NCBI RefSeq assembly: GCF_032854445.1
Contig: NC_088295.1
Location: 18,337,385 to 18,401,384, forward strand
From: Liolophura sinensis
Taxonomy: Eukaryota > Mollusca > Polyplacophora > Chitonida > Chitonidae
DNA length: 64,000 nucleotides
Direction: 5' to 3'
The notes below the pieces were generated by a model, which was given only the letters and a program-made list of their open reading frames with translations, was not told the origin of the DNA and did no database searches. How positions within the stretch are numbered: position 1 is the stretch's first letter; every line of letters starts with the position of its first letter. This document shows, piece by piece, positions 23,816 through 36,700 of the stretch. The position numbers and the translations under genes were made by a program.

Positions 23816-26039
23816 AAATTTCCCTCTTGACTCCTTCGACTTGGGGGGGGGGGGGGATCGAGTCTTTAGGAACTTTAGGAAGTTACAATCTACGTCAGTC
23901 AAAAACTGAGATATTTTCATGACAGAAAATTGGAATATTTTTTGTCCTATAACACAGTCATGGGAATGAGCCTCAGCTTACCCGCTTTTTGGTCCATGTG
24001 GTGATTTGTTAATGTGCATCGTTATTTAATGTATGAAGACTTCTCTGTATCTGGTGACACAGCCAGCTGTAGTTTGTAACTACGTTCATTTCCAAACATT
24101 GAAATTATTGCTCTGGTATTTTGAGTCACAGTCAAGAGATTTCACTTTTATGGCGACGTTCAGGAGGAGCCCGAGACCAGGCAAAACCAAATGCTCTTCG
24201 CCAAGTGCAAACAAATCTGTTGACTTGATGGAATTGTCGAACTAACGTACCAACTGCATTCAAACCTGCGACTTGTTAGGTCAAACAAAAGTGGAATTCT
24301 AACGGAAGCCATAAGCTCGGTTCAATGTGATTATATGTCACATGTCAACAAATGACAACACAGCATTTTGAGTAATTCTACACCATTGACGCCTAATAAA
24401 TTGAACAATTCACATCACTGCATTTTTTGACTTAGTTCTGCTTAAGCCATTGCTACTATTTATGCATTTACATGAACAGCTAGAATAAAACCCTGACTGA
24501 GGTAAAGTGACAAGAGGCCGTATGTCATCCGTTATACACGTGTGACCATTTGCCGGCTATCGCACTGTCGTCGCTGCTCCTGTTTTACTGTCTGCTGTAC
24601 TTTAAATATATCATAATTTAACGAAGTGTACAAATAATAATGATTTAGAAGTTTTTCAGGGTTCAAACGCTTGACAGACCTTGCTTGGGACAATATGACT
24701 AAACTTTACTGTTGGTGTATTGTAAAATACAAAACATCTCACTTTATTTCTTTTTATTTGTGTTATAAAGTTAAGCGGAATTAACAGTGGAATCATTTTC
24801 TCGACGGCAACAAAAATCTACTTTGTGCTCGCACATCCTTTCAACCAAGGGCCCAATCCATAAAAGAGTAAATACAGAGCAACACATTGTATGTTTCTAT
24901 ATATTACCTGAAGAGATCTGTTCATACAATTCTTTCTGAACCGAGACGTCTGAAGAAACGTTTATTTCTACGTTTTTGTGACAGAAACATAGACTTCTGA
25001 TAACCGTATAGCCTTGTTTGCTCTATAAACGTTTGGTAGCAAGATTTTTTGCAGATTTCATTGGTGCACAATCAATTTGTGTTTGTTGCTGCTAAATACA
25101 TGTTACCGTTCAACGACCTTGGTACACTTGTGCGTTGGCGCCAAGATAGATAACAGTCACCAGTTTACTGAAGTCTGTCTTATGCTGCATCTCTCTCTAT
25201 GAATACTTTTATTAGGTAAAAGGCATTCCCTGTTCATATCCTTGTCTTCCGCCAGAGAAAAGGCCTTTCAGGATATCACTGCCCTGATTACCATTACAAA
25301 TACCTGCACTTTATGCTGACACAGAGGTATGAAATACAACCAAATACACGCAAATACACCTTTCAGGTTACATCATATACAGTGTTGTAAAGGATTGTCA
25401 CCAGCTAAATACAAGTCGTCATATAATATATAATCAAATAAACAAATTTGTCATATTTAAACACAAACAAACTACACTTACCATTCTTCTTGGCAGAAAA
25501 TTTTCCACAAATCATAGACAAACCAAATTAGACAAGAAGCTACATATCGTTATTAAGGAGCACCGAAAGTCTGCGGCTCATCAGTTAGCAATACTTCAAA
25601 GTTACCGTACATAACAAGTGCAGCAGTATTTATATAACGAGCAAAACCTGACTAAAACATTACATGGTTGGGTGGAAATTGGGCACATTTATGTTCTGTC
25701 TACGTTCATGCACAATCCAATGTAACTTATAATTCTAATCTTATCATATGTCACTGGCACAATCAAACAATGTCAGACGACTTCCACATTCAAATTATAT
25801 ACGATGACTAGAGCATATGGTAGAAGCTCTATTTGTGTCAGTGTCAACGTGCCATTTTCACTCGGTGTTAAAACTTGAGAAACATCGGGGGCGAGAAAAA
25901 CTCCGGTGAACATTGAGCCACAAGTTGAGTCTGTGCTCAATTGGGCATCGATTGATGCATCACGGATTTACATTTGACATCCGCAGGCACTTTTAAGCAA
26001 GCTTTTCATCTTCCAGATTGATATCATACCATTACTAAT
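23816..26039. other. no gene seen
   Basis: Unique DNA with a 12-G run at about 23844-23855. A minus-strand GTAAGT donor near 25483 follows a short frame, but no partner exon was found. Part of this could be 3' untranslated sequence of the Ly6 gene to the right. Confidence 0.4.
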
Positions 26040-26044
26040 GTGAC

Positions 26045-27065
26045 CGTGTGAAGATACATTGTTGTATCTTCATACTTGTAAAGATGCATACTGTCGCTGT
26101 GTGGGCGATGTTACCGCCACTATTGTTGTATCTCCCTACTTCTAGAGATGCATACAGTCACTGTGTGGACGATGTTACCGCCAATCTTGTTGTATCTCCC
26201 TACATGTAGAGATGCATACTGTCACTGTGTGGAAGATGTTACCGTCAATCTTGTTGTCTTCCCCTACATGTGAAGATGAACGCTGTTACTGTGCTGGCGA
26301 TGTTATCGTCAACATTGTGTCCCCCTACATGTAGAGATACATACTGTCACCGTATGGACGATGATACCGCCAACCTTATTGTATCCCCCTACATGTAGAG
26401 ATACATACTGTCACTGTATGGTCGTTGTTACCGCCAACCTTGTTGTATCCCCCTACATGTAGAGATACATACTGTCACCGTATGGACGATGATACCGCCA
26501 ACCTTATTGTATCCCCCTACATGTAGAGATACATACTGTCACCGTATGGTCGTTGTTACCGCCAATCTTGTAGTATCCCCATACATGTAGAGAAACATAC
26601 TGTCACTGTGTTACCGATGTTACCACCAACCTTGTTGTATTTCCCTACACGTAGAGATACATACTGTCAGTGTATGGACGATGTTACCGCCAACCTTGTA
26701 GTATCCCCATACATGTAGAGAAACATACTGTCACTGTGTTACCGATGTTACCGCCAACCTTGTTGTATTTCCCTACACGTAGAGATACATACCGTCACTG
26801 TGTTACCGATGTTACCGCCAACGTTATTGTATCTCCTTACATGTAGAGATGCATGATGTACTGTATGGACGATATTACCGCCAATCTTGTTGTATTTCCC
26901 TACACGTAGAAATGCATAATGTCACTGTGTAGGCGATGTCACCGCCAGCCCTATTATATCTCCTTACATGTAGAGATGCATGCTGTCACTGCGTGGACGA
27001 TGTTACTGCCAACCTTATTGTATTTCCTCACATGTAGAGATACATTCTGTCACTGTGTAGACGAT
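26045..27065. repeat. 64-bp minisatellite, about 16 copies
   Basis: Units contain GTATCTCCCTACATGTAGAG, ATGCATACTGTCACTGTGTG and GACGATGTTACCGCCAACCT. The spacing of TTACCGCC (26111, 26175, 26239) is 64 bases. Each unit holds the palindrome CTACATGTAG. The array ends about 200 bases downstream of the Ly6 stop codon, on its 3' side. Confidence 0.93.
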
Positions 27066-27260
27066 GTAGAATCACGGACATATTTACCCTGAAAAGTAGC
27101 TTGAGTACAAATAAAGTTACAGGAATACATAACGGTAACGAAAATTTTTCCACATAACCAGGAGTAGAGATATATCACAGTTGTTGATGAGAGCAGGTCA
27201 ACTCTTGCCATCCTGTCACAGGTGTGGGAAGGGTTGCGCCCTGGTTGAGGTGGTCGACAT

Positions 27261-27463
27261 TCAGGACATGGCGTCATGAACCAGAACCAAAAGCAAGAAG
27301 ACATAAGCCAGGCTAAAACGGGATTTCCATACAGAGGGCGCTGTGTTACAACCGTCCGTTGTACATGTGGAGAAACAGACCTTGATGTCCTCGTTATGCA
27401 TTCTCATCACCTCACAGGTGTTATTTCGGTCCTTTGAACCACAATCACGGAGCAGCAGTGTAC
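27261..27463 (-). CDS. Ly6 gene exon 3 (C-terminal half of domain plus anchor signal)
   Basis: The acceptor GTGTTTGAACAG precedes 27463. Two bases complete the split Gly codon, then 66 codons run to TGA at 27263-27261. It contains LRDCGSKDRNNTCEV, VCFSTCTTDGCN and the hydrophobic tail. This frame has no start codon of its own. Confidence 0.87.
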
Positions 27464-30400
27464 CTGTTCAAACACGCAAACATGTCATTAAGTAGTAATT
27501 AGAACAGTTCAATGTTAATAAGACGTCTTGGCCATTCTGTAATAGATGACGTTACTTTTTCGGTTTCCTGAAAATTTAACTACCGCCAGATAGGTAGATC
27601 GACCTGCCGTTTTATTCACAACATAAATAAAATCTAAAATCGATTTCCCAAGGCCTTCATCAGTATTCATGAATTTAATCAAACAATCTTTACCCGTGAT
27701 GACTTGAATGAGATTATTTATTTAGTTAGTGTATCACGCCGTTCTCAAGAACATGTGGCTTATATGACAACAGGCCTGTAACAACACCCTGGAAACCATT
27801 CCGTGTCCTCGGGTATACCTGATAAACCCCAAGACGAAAATCCAAAGCCGAGTCCATTTCAATTGGAATCGATCAAGTGGCATCAATCTTGTCCTCAAGA
27901 GTGGACCAGCGAAGGCATTAAGTTGCTTAGCCAAATGATACATACTAAAATAAAAGTGTTTTAAACACATTTCTGTTACAGTCTGGAAATGCGTCCTGGT
28001 GTTTATTCATAAATAAAACTACGTTTTGTAACAGCAGGTATGTGCTTATTATTGTGGTGGATGTTTTCAATTAATATGGTCCAGTAAATATGACTTTGTA
28101 TTTATATTTTGTGTAAAAAGTCGATAAACATGAAAATATGTTTACTGTAATAAACATGTCTCGTGTTTTTGTTTATAATAAACACGTTTAACATTTTCAC
28201 ACTTAATATAAACACAAAGTCATGCTTACAGGATTATTTGTGTTTATTGAAAATATCGACCACATTACTATCTAAACATCCGGCATGTTTACTGCAATAA
28301 ACACATCACCTTAGTTTCCACACATGAAACTGCAAAACTGTTACAAAAAGGTCTTTAAAAATGAAACGCTTATTTTCAGTGTGCCTTAGTGCAAACCTGT
28401 GACCATATCATATTTCGACACCTTGTACCCCAAGCTGGGTAACTGGGAAAAATGAACCGAACTTAGCAACATACAAGTACCACATACATAACGGTATTTG
28501 TTTTTTTAATTGGCATGTTGGGTCGTTCTCCTTGATAATGTATTGTTCGTTACCGTCATTTAATACTTTGGTGTTAAAACCTCCTCCAGAATTTATTTGT
28601 TGCACAGAAAACAAAACGTCCACTCTTGCTGTTTACAAATGCTTTACCGACATAGGTAAATCCGGGTAGCACGAAAGAGACACATTAAGAAAGTCTTAAA
28701 ACGCTTGTCCTTGGCAAGCTTAATCCTATTAGCTGAGGGATAGCAGTGGTTATTGTGATAAACACAAGGAGGAAGAAGGGGAGGGACACTGTGTAAGAAT
28801 GTTGTCCTGACTGTTTCAGGTGATCACGTTTAGGGACCTGCCTAATATTAAGGGTCGAGCTGAAATCGGAGTATTTGAGTAAATTGAAAAATAGCCCAAG
28901 AGATAAAACCTGAACTACCACGAGTGTAACTAGCCATTTTAGCAAACCTACATGACACTCTTATCCCCTATTTAACTACTTTAAGCTGGTCACTGTGGAC
29001 TTCAGCTGGGCTTTAGTTTGGCTGGGCTGAACGCCAGGGATTTGCCAGATACTAACACCTTTATCGTTAGTACTGACCTCAACAAGTAACAAGCTTATTC
29101 TGATGTTCCGCAAGGCTTACAGTTTTCACACTACTAGCTGGTTGAGAGGGATAAAAATGTTGACATCCCATTGCTTTGATAGCATGATGCCAATTAACAT
29201 AAAAAGCAAACTTAAATTTGAAATCTTTTATAACTTCAAAAACATGACTACAAACGATTCAGTTATCGCCTTAAGAGGATTTTTGTTCGGTAAGCACCGT
29301 TATGTAAATGGATGATATCAGATGAGTGAACTGTCTTATCTAATTTATGAGAAGAGACTCGTTAATTTTCCATTTATTGTTATCGCTAATAACTGCATAT
29401 CTAATGATTTCACTGCTTTAAAATGTTTTAGCAGGTAAAAAATAAAAACCGAATGTTTGCTCTTAAAAACTCTGTTCTCTAAATGAGATTATTTGTATCA
29501 GTGAATCTGTGGAATTGTTAGAACAGAGCCACAAACTCCATCTCCATCTATGGTAGTTGTGGTCAATATTTCGGCAATCAAGCAATTGCATAAGCAAATC
29601 ACAAAGCTTCATATATTGTTGTGATCAAAAACTGGTAATTTCAGGATTTTTTTCCCGGATTTGAAATATAATAATGAACTCCAGCATAGAGAGTAACACC
29701 AAAGAAGGGACAACAGCGTGATAGTTGACTAATAGCTTTGGCCTTAGCCTCTGTAGGCTATGTAGCATAACAACGAATAGCAAAAGAACAACATAAAATA
29801 TGCTCTCCAAACTATATGCAATCACTCGTACTTTAGCTGTTTCCAGAATAATATTGCAAGTCCTAAAGATTGATACTTTACATGTTAACTGCTTTGACGA
29901 ATATTGTTGCATTTGAAGCATGATGTAAGTTTATTTATTTATTTATTTGATTGATATCAACGAAAATCCACAGATTACTGGCGGACCTCCCCACGTACAG
30001 CAGGAGAGGAAGCCAGCATGAACTGGACTTGAACTCGCAACGACTCCATTGCTGACGTGGTAACCCGCTGACCACGGGGGTCACCTGAATGATGTAAGTG
30101 TTACGGTAAATCGGTATTCCCAGATTGCTCTAGAGCTGAAAATGGGTTTAGATGCAGAATATGCTTTAGTGTTAGAAATGGGAGTAAATGGGAGCAAGTA
30201 TAATGCGCCTGTGTTACAAATGGGTGTTGAATGCACGGGGAAGGGTGTCACTCTGTATATGCACAATGCACTTGTGCTACAAATGGGCGCAGATGTAGAA
30301 TGCACTTGTGCTAGAAATGGGTGTAGATGCATGTTGCACTTGTCCTACAAATGAGTGTAGATGCAAAATGCATTTGTACTAGAAATTAGTACAGATGCAG

Positions 30401-33400
30401 AATGCGCTAGTGCTATAAATGACTGTAAGTCAAGAATGCGCTAATGCCACGAAGAACTCGTTTCTGACTTCTGCCTACGGGCTAGAATTTATATCGGTAT
30501 TAGCAATTATTGCGGCGCGGACGTTTAAACAAATCAGATGTTAATCTGAATTCGGAGTCTTGTTAGAAATCTTAAGAACGAGAGAATGAGAACGACTGGG
30601 GGAGGTGGGTGTTATATGCGGCCGCATAGAATATTTATTTTCCCAATATCTTTATCCTGTCAAGGTATAGCGCAAACCAGCTCCACAGGCATATACTCTT
30701 GGTTAAGCTAAAGGTGAGATGATGAAATGCCTTAATTAACAGCTGAGCTTATATATCCTTGACAGTGAGAAGACTCCATACTTGAGTTACTGAAGGGAAA
30801 TGTACGAGTGACCCGCACAACTTTAGCTTGTGTATGAGTTGACTATCCCCCAGGCATCTCCTAACTGCATCTTAACGCCTCGTTGGTCTACAGTGGTATT
30901 CGCTGAAAGAAGATTAGTACTCTAGCCCATCCTTTGCACTATCACGATTTTATGTTTTTAATGGATTTCTTTGTTGTGTCCCATCATTACGGTATCTTGG
31001 TTTTATCTGCCTTTTCCATAGGTGCAGGATGATAAAATGGTTTAATGGTTTATAAGCCTTGCATGGTCCTGTTCATTTGTATACTATCGATCAGAAATAG
31101 ATAGCCCGATAATTTTGCTAATGGACTAAGAAACTTAAGCTTAAAAAAAGGCCGAGTGATTTCTGTGGTAAGCATTAATGTTGGAATCAAAGATGACGAT
31201 CACTTAATCGAAATTTCTCCCAGAGCGTCGGATACTTTGGAACAGTGGAAAACAAATGCATTGTTTCACAATGTCCACCATGTATACCTACCGTGAGATG
31301 ACTCGCCCACGTATTTGATACAGGCGTCCTTATCCTTGCCCGTGCAGTTCTTAGCCTCCATTTTCCCGCTTTCACACCAGCTGTGATAAATGGACATACA
31401 CTGCATACACTTGAGGGCCGGCACTGGAAACATATAATTTGAGATGGATATCAATTCACATGATATCTATCATATGAAACACTTGAATGTTATTTTTAAC
31501 ACTATCACATTAAGAATCAATTGAAATCAAAACATAAAACAGACTTAATTTTATGCTTCAAACCTCAACCGGCTGACCGTAAAACCTGCATTCCATACTG
31601 TGTTATCCACAACCATTATTCCTCCAGACATTTCGGTACCAGTTACGGTCTTTTCGCCAAAGCGTGCATGTGTTGATAAATTTGTCTTGCCCAATGTCGG
31701 CCGCCATTTTAACTTTGATAGATGGATTTAGCTTCTCGTTGATCTAAATATCCAGCATGACATCTCAGTTTTAAATCCTGACAACAGCTATCCGGCCGTG
31801 GCGATAACTGTCTGTTCTGGCTGACCAGCCTGGCGGGCATACGTCCGGAGTCTCGAGGTAACTGGACAGGAGACTGCAACAGACACTGTCACAGCACCTT
31901 AACAGGCAGTGTTTGACTTTTGGTCTAGACTTGTGGTCAATTCCAGAAAGCTATTTGTGACTTATGTCAAAATCTGAAATACGATCTTAAAACTTATTTT
32001 TGGCTGATTTTGGCAACGTTGATGTATTGACACATATTTGCTTAAGGACTCATGGTTTAACTAAGGACTGATTATGTACTAGCATAGTACACGATTCTTT
32101 GCTTACTTTCTTTGTTCTCTAGTGAATGCATTGAACGTTGTTTTGAAAATGGTCTGGCGATTACTGACTCGGCACGACAATACTGGATGACGGCTGCTAC
32201 GCAAATGTCTGTTTTGACGCCTAGATTCATACCATCGTCGGCAGTCAGTTTTATAGGCGGATGAAACCGGGGTTAATTGAAAAAGAGAAGGGTGCAGGCA
32301 AGTGGATCTCGAGGTAACAAGTAAATCAACACCTCGAATGTTCCACCGCTGAAATACAACCATTTGAACCACACGACTGTGCAATCCGAACCCGTTTATT
32401 ATCGGTAAGCGATGGTTAACTTGCGCGTTTCTCAATGCACTACTGGTTGGTCTATGTACACTTCAGTGCTATTGAGGCATCGGAGTTTTGGTACCATTTT
32501 GTAAAATATCCAAGAAGGGTCGGCTGTAAATATTCACCAACACAGGAAAGTGAAATGGCTGCTCAAGTCCTACGACATCATTTAAGTAAGCGAATGAATA
32601 TAGCAACATAGTAATATTCTAATTGAATGACTGGTGACTTTCTTGTTTTCAACCATTTTTGTTCTTGTATGACCAATATCCAAACTAATACAGTGCAATG
32701 TGACCCGTCACAACATTACTGGAGCTCGCCTGGAAAATATTTGTTGCACACGAGTATGAAGTTCAAAGCCACCCTTGGACAGGGAGTTTCTACATTCTCC
32801 CGTTGTCATTGTTTGTGGGGCCTTAGAGACGATTATCAATCAACGGTATTCGTAAAGCCATTTACGTTCATACCAAAAGACTTTCCTTTCACCTACATGG
32901 CTTGCAAGTCTGTAGGCATCACATGTTTATCAGTTCGCCAGTAACTTGCTGAATGTCAATGGTTTACCCCCTGCATTCCGGGTTCATCCACCCATAAAAC
33001 TGACCATCACCATGTGCAATACCCTTGAGATGGGCTGAGGAAAACATTCAATTCATGTTTTATGTAAAATGACTAATGTTAATAACTCTCCTCATCCGGA
33101 GTTGTTGGCTTGGTAACACCTTACTCACAAGCTATATCTTTTATTGCACTGTTTATTTTCAGCATGCTTCGCCGTGGACCAAACCAGTGATCCTGTAGCA
33201 CCTCATAGTTGTTTCGGTATCCAGGAATGATAACATGCCGCTTTGTGTGCCGATAATGACTGGCCTTTCATCAGCTAATATGCTAGTGCGCGCTCAAAAC
33301 TGATTAGCAACTCCATCAATCATAACACGCCCCCAAAGTATAGCATGATGAATGTTAGAGCAGCAATGGTGGTCTGAGCAATCGCCGCGTTGATTGACGA

Positions 33401-33796
33401 GACCGCATAACCTCCCTGACTGAGGAGATTACCGCCTTACTTTACTGCCGCGCAGTCTAGTCCGGCTTCTCCCAAGCCCTTCAGAACCAGCTACCGTTAA
33501 AGAAACCTATCATCGCTCGTCGCTCTCATAAAGGTGAATAATGGTGGACTACTTCAATCAGTTTCACTTATCATGTCATAAACTGCTTTCTCGAACTTCT
33601 AGAATGTCTTTAAATAGACAGCAACACAGCTTTTATTGAATCCAGAGTATTACTACTTGTTAAATTGCCTTCCGCCAAAATCCACGCCTGGATCTGCGTT
33701 TCGTCTATTATTACCTCTAGACTGAAAAATGCCATAGGCACAGTAAGTCAGAGACAAAACTAAGGAGAAGAAAGCTATTAAAATGAAACATGGCAT
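27261..33796 (-). CDS. Ly6/uPAR-domain GPI-anchored surface protein, 3 exons
   Basis: Reconstructed by eye as complement(join(27261..27463,31292..31423,33715..33796)), 138 residues. Exon 1 gives a signal peptide (MPCFILIAFFSLVLSLTYCA). Exons 2 and 3 give one complete three-finger domain with ten cysteines (33, 36, 44, 54, 62, 79, 88, 101, 105, 110). It starts LKCMQC and ends CTTDGCN, the family's C-terminal CN signature. Sequons lie at N53 and N85. Residues 121-138 are hydrophobic (FSLAYVFLLLVLV) and end the protein, as expected of a GPI-attachment signal. Both introns (2291 and 3828 bases) are phase 1 with AG/GT borders, the usual Ly6 arrangement. The length fits the family. Ly6 proteins commonly modulate receptors or channels at the cell surface, but the partner here is unknown. 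It is a family member by fold and is not a toxin by any evidence here. The first exon is the least certain. Confidence 0.85.
28010..28330. mobile_element. long imperfect palindrome, foldback or MITE-like
   Basis: The left arm (about 28010-28160) and right arm (about 28165-28330) are imperfect reverse complements: TTCAATTAATATGGTCCAGT pairs with the right-hand CAGGATTATTTGTGTTTATTG region, and ATGACTTTGTATTTATATTT pairs with the reverse of AATATAAACACAAAGTCAT. Motifs TAAACATG and GTTTATT recur throughout. It lies in intron 2 of the Ly6 gene. No coding capacity. Confidence 0.6.
28331..29929. other. intron 2 of the Ly6 gene, nothing else seen
   Basis: Unique AT-rich sequence. The small ORFs on both strands show no domain. 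A further stretch to 31291 is also intronic, apart from the repeats listed. Confidence 0.5.
29930..30092 (-). mobile_element. tRNA-derived SINE, diverged copy
   Basis: The plus strand shows a TTTATTTATTTATTTGATTG tail, then GGAGAGGAAGCCAGCATGAA and a reversed box B (GGACTTGAACTCGCAACGAC). The head ends near GGTAACCCGCTGACCACGGG. It shares the GTTCAAGTCCAG/CATGCTGGCTTCCTCTCC region with family C, but its head is a different tRNA-like sequence. Confidence 0.75.
30120..30430. repeat. degenerate tandem repeat, about 37-bp period
   Basis: Variants of GCACTTGTGCTACAAATGGG and TGTAGATGCAGAAT recur about eight times. Two short ORFs on opposite strands are repeat artefacts. Confidence 0.85.
31292..31423 (-). 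CDS. Ly6 gene exon 2 (N-terminal half of domain)
   Basis: A 132-base, phase 1-1 exon lies between the acceptor TATGTTTCCAG and the donor CACG/GTAGGTAT. It encodes CMQC, SWC, KNC and DACIKYVGE, that is five of the ten cysteines. The methionine 10 codons upstream in the same frame lies in the intron and is not the start. Confidence 0.88.
32215..32285 (-). mobile_element. SINE-core relic
   Basis: CTAGATTCATACCATCGTCG, GCAGTCAGTTTTATAGGCGG and ATGAAACCGGGGTT resemble a dispersed SINE core I associate with mollusc genomes. A single piece only, in intron 1 of the Ly6 gene. Confidence 0.35.
33715..33796 (-). CDS. Ly6 gene exon 1 (signal peptide)
   Basis: ATG at 33796-33794, with A at -3, opens 27 codons and one further base, then the donor CTAGAG/GTAATA. 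A pyrimidine-rich acceptor (TTTTCTTTTATTTCATTGAC then AACAG) ends one base before the ATG, so an upstream 5' untranslated exon is likely. An in-frame Met at 33895 is the alternative start but would bury the signal peptide. The exon fits exon 2 in phase. Confidence 0.68.
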
Positions 33797-33799
33797 CCT

Positions 33800-36700
33800 G
33801 TTGTCAATGAAATAAAAGAAAACCTTGTCTTGGATTCTGTACCCTGAGAATCTGACAGCTTTCAAAACAGAGCTCGTGAGGCTAAATTTAGCCATCTATC
33901 GAGCGTTTTCCTTCCCTTCTTTAAGAGTGCATTGTCATGCAAAAACCGTTGCTAAATAGTGAAATCATCAAAGTGTTGTGTTTTTAGAGGACTGGTGATT
34001 GGAAAGGTGAAGATCTCTTGAAGAACGCTTCCTCACAAGAATTAAATAACAGGTTTGGCATGTCCATAAACTTCTTAAAACGATAAGAACAGAACAATAG
34101 TTATTAGTAGTTGGGTTCGAGAAAGATCATTGAAAAATTTTGAGGAGATAATACTATACTTAGAGGAGTAAGAGCGAGATTAATAGGCTCATTAGACAAA
34201 GGAAGTAAGGGAAGGATTTTCTGCAATGCAAGGAAAACGTTCATGAAGTTTAAACCCCGTATTTGCCAAATTGTAGCTCAAAGTATATGGTGTAGATCGA
34301 CCTCGTTAGATAATGTGACTACTATAAAACGTAAACAACAATAAATAAATGAAGTGTAGGACGAAGCAGCATGTCTTTAAGGATAGTCATTGACGTAGCA
34401 CTACCTCGATCGTGAGACAAATTGTAGAGCCTACCACCACCTCAGTAATGTATGGCATATAACCTCATCATTAGATTTCGATATTAGATATATCATTTTA
34501 ATACGTGGCGGTATCTCTTCAGATATTGTGTAGGGCGTAACTCTACTTCATTAGGTAAAGAGAAAGGCGTGGTACTGCTTTACTGGATAAAGTGTACAGC
34601 GTTCACCACCATTATTAGATAAAAGTGCAGAAACTAAATAACCACCATTATATTAAGTGTAGTGTATAGTGTTAAGCGTAGAGCGTTAAGTGTACAGCGT
34701 AGTGCTATACCTCATTAGGTAAAGTGCATTCTGAGCAAACTGTTTGTCCTAGCCGCCTTCTCTTAATTCCGGCTCTTCGAATGGCACTTCAGATTTTAAA
34801 CACACCTGTACTTTAATTCTTTTTTTTCCCACAAAAATAATAACGACAGACCCTAACCACAAAAGCATCAGGTTGACTGTTTTATCGGATACCATCTGAT
34901 TTTAGAAAAAGCAGGTTTATCTGCGTTATTCCTTGTTGGCTAACCCTATCTTATAATTACGTCACTGCTTACTGACTTCGATGCATTCTTCAAAAAAAAA
35001 ACAACAAAACGGGTGTGAAGGTTCAATATTTGTTTGTTATTTGGAATCAGTACCCAAATAGCACTCCCAATTTTCGTAGTTTTGTGTATGTTAGAGAGTA
35101 AAGACTTTTTCCGCTGCCAGACTGCAGTTGTTTTGTGTACAGGTGCATGCTTGGTATCAAAATGATGGAAATGGCATAAAGGTTGGGCAGGTTTGATTTT
35201 TAATGATGAAACTTTGAAATTCTAGGCGACAGAACACAGGTAGACAAGTGATGATGATGCTGCAAAAGACGACCCACTCGGCCTTGCTCGGCACCCCTCC
35301 GAGCTGCTAACATTGAAAGATCCACATGCTGACAGTCAACCTATGTTCAGATGTTTATGGCTGCTTTCTAATATAGGCTGAGCAAGTTATTCACCAATGT
35401 TTATTGGACACAGAGTGTTTAGGACTAAGTTACAGCACCAAAAGTTGTCAGTGTCGTAGTTATCGATATTAACTGTTGTGCGTCACATGGTGTACTGACA
35501 ACTGCCAACAATGCTTTGCAACAATCGATGAGGCAATTAGGTTTTAGGGCTTTTGTCTTTAGAATGGTTTCCTCCAACTACAAATGTTTTGACTTGAAAA
35601 AGAAAAGAAAACAAAATAAAGATCGGTGATTTTTTTTTCTTTTGTTATCACGATAAAGTAGAAGACAGACCGATCACAACTGCGCAAGCTTCTCACAGCG
35701 ATAGCCAGATATCGTATAATACGGCCTTATCTCATTTGTCCGTGACCGTGCCGTCGGAAGGAACTCTCAGTGGGAGCTAGCAGAAGGTCGATAGCCGTTA
35801 AAAAGCATTAGTTCTAAATAAATGTTCAGTTAAATTGTCCGTGTGACCCGGTCGTGACTTGGTTACCAATCAGTTTTACTCAGTATCACACACGACTTTC
35901 TTATTTTCCATTTGGCTTCACTATTTCTGTATCTCTTATGGGGATTCTTCAAGTGACTTTGATCTAGGAAGCAGTCACGGCTGTGGCAGACCCGATTCCC
36001 ATTGGAGGCCGTATTGTATAGGCTTTAGGTTTACAAGACTAGATTGTTTTGGGTGATTGTGGAGATGCCGTTATGCTGAAACTAAAGACGAAGCGGATAG
36101 CAGACGACACACATAATCTGCTGCGCAAATACACAGTTATCCTTTACTACCAGCGTTGATCCCCATTTCCTAGGGATTATGGCACTAACAAGGCTAAGAT
36201 TGATTTGGAGAGATGACAGTGATCCACACCATTATTTTAGGTTTAATTTGGAAAAATTACAAAGTAGATCCGACGGCATCAAGAAATGGATATATTGCCA
36301 GCAAAATGCGACTTTTCATTCATCTAGAAAATTCATGCAACGGTAACAAATTATTTTCTACAAAACATCTATACACAAGACGAAATGTCGTAGTTACAAA
36401 TATTCCAGGAGAGTGGAACCATAACAATTCAAACTAAGACGGCAATTTCTTAAACTAAGTAAGTGAGGAAGGTTACACTTTGCTAAATAATGCGAAGCTT
36501 GGGTGTAGACAACAATCGATCTATTTTTTTCTTTTTTTGAGAAATAAGAGAATAAGGAGAGATCAGAGTATTCATTTATCAAAACAATATATACTGAAAA
36601 AAGCAAAATCAATGGCATCCTGTGAAAATGACCTATGCATGACATACTCTGTACTCCTCGGTCCAAAAGCAAACAATATCGCCTACTTCTCAGCAAACAA

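Noticed and set aside
26045-27065. CRISPR-like array (repeat with spacer)
   Set aside because: The full 64-base unit is repeated with no unique spacers, and the context is eukaryotic.
27050-27304. 84-codon minus ORF with several cysteines
   Set aside because: It is in a different frame from Ly6 exon 3, overlaps its end and lacks any domain.
31266-31454. Taking the ATG at 31454 as the start of the Ly6 protein
   Set aside because: It lies upstream of the splice acceptor in intron sequence and gives no proper signal peptide; the exon reading is stronger.
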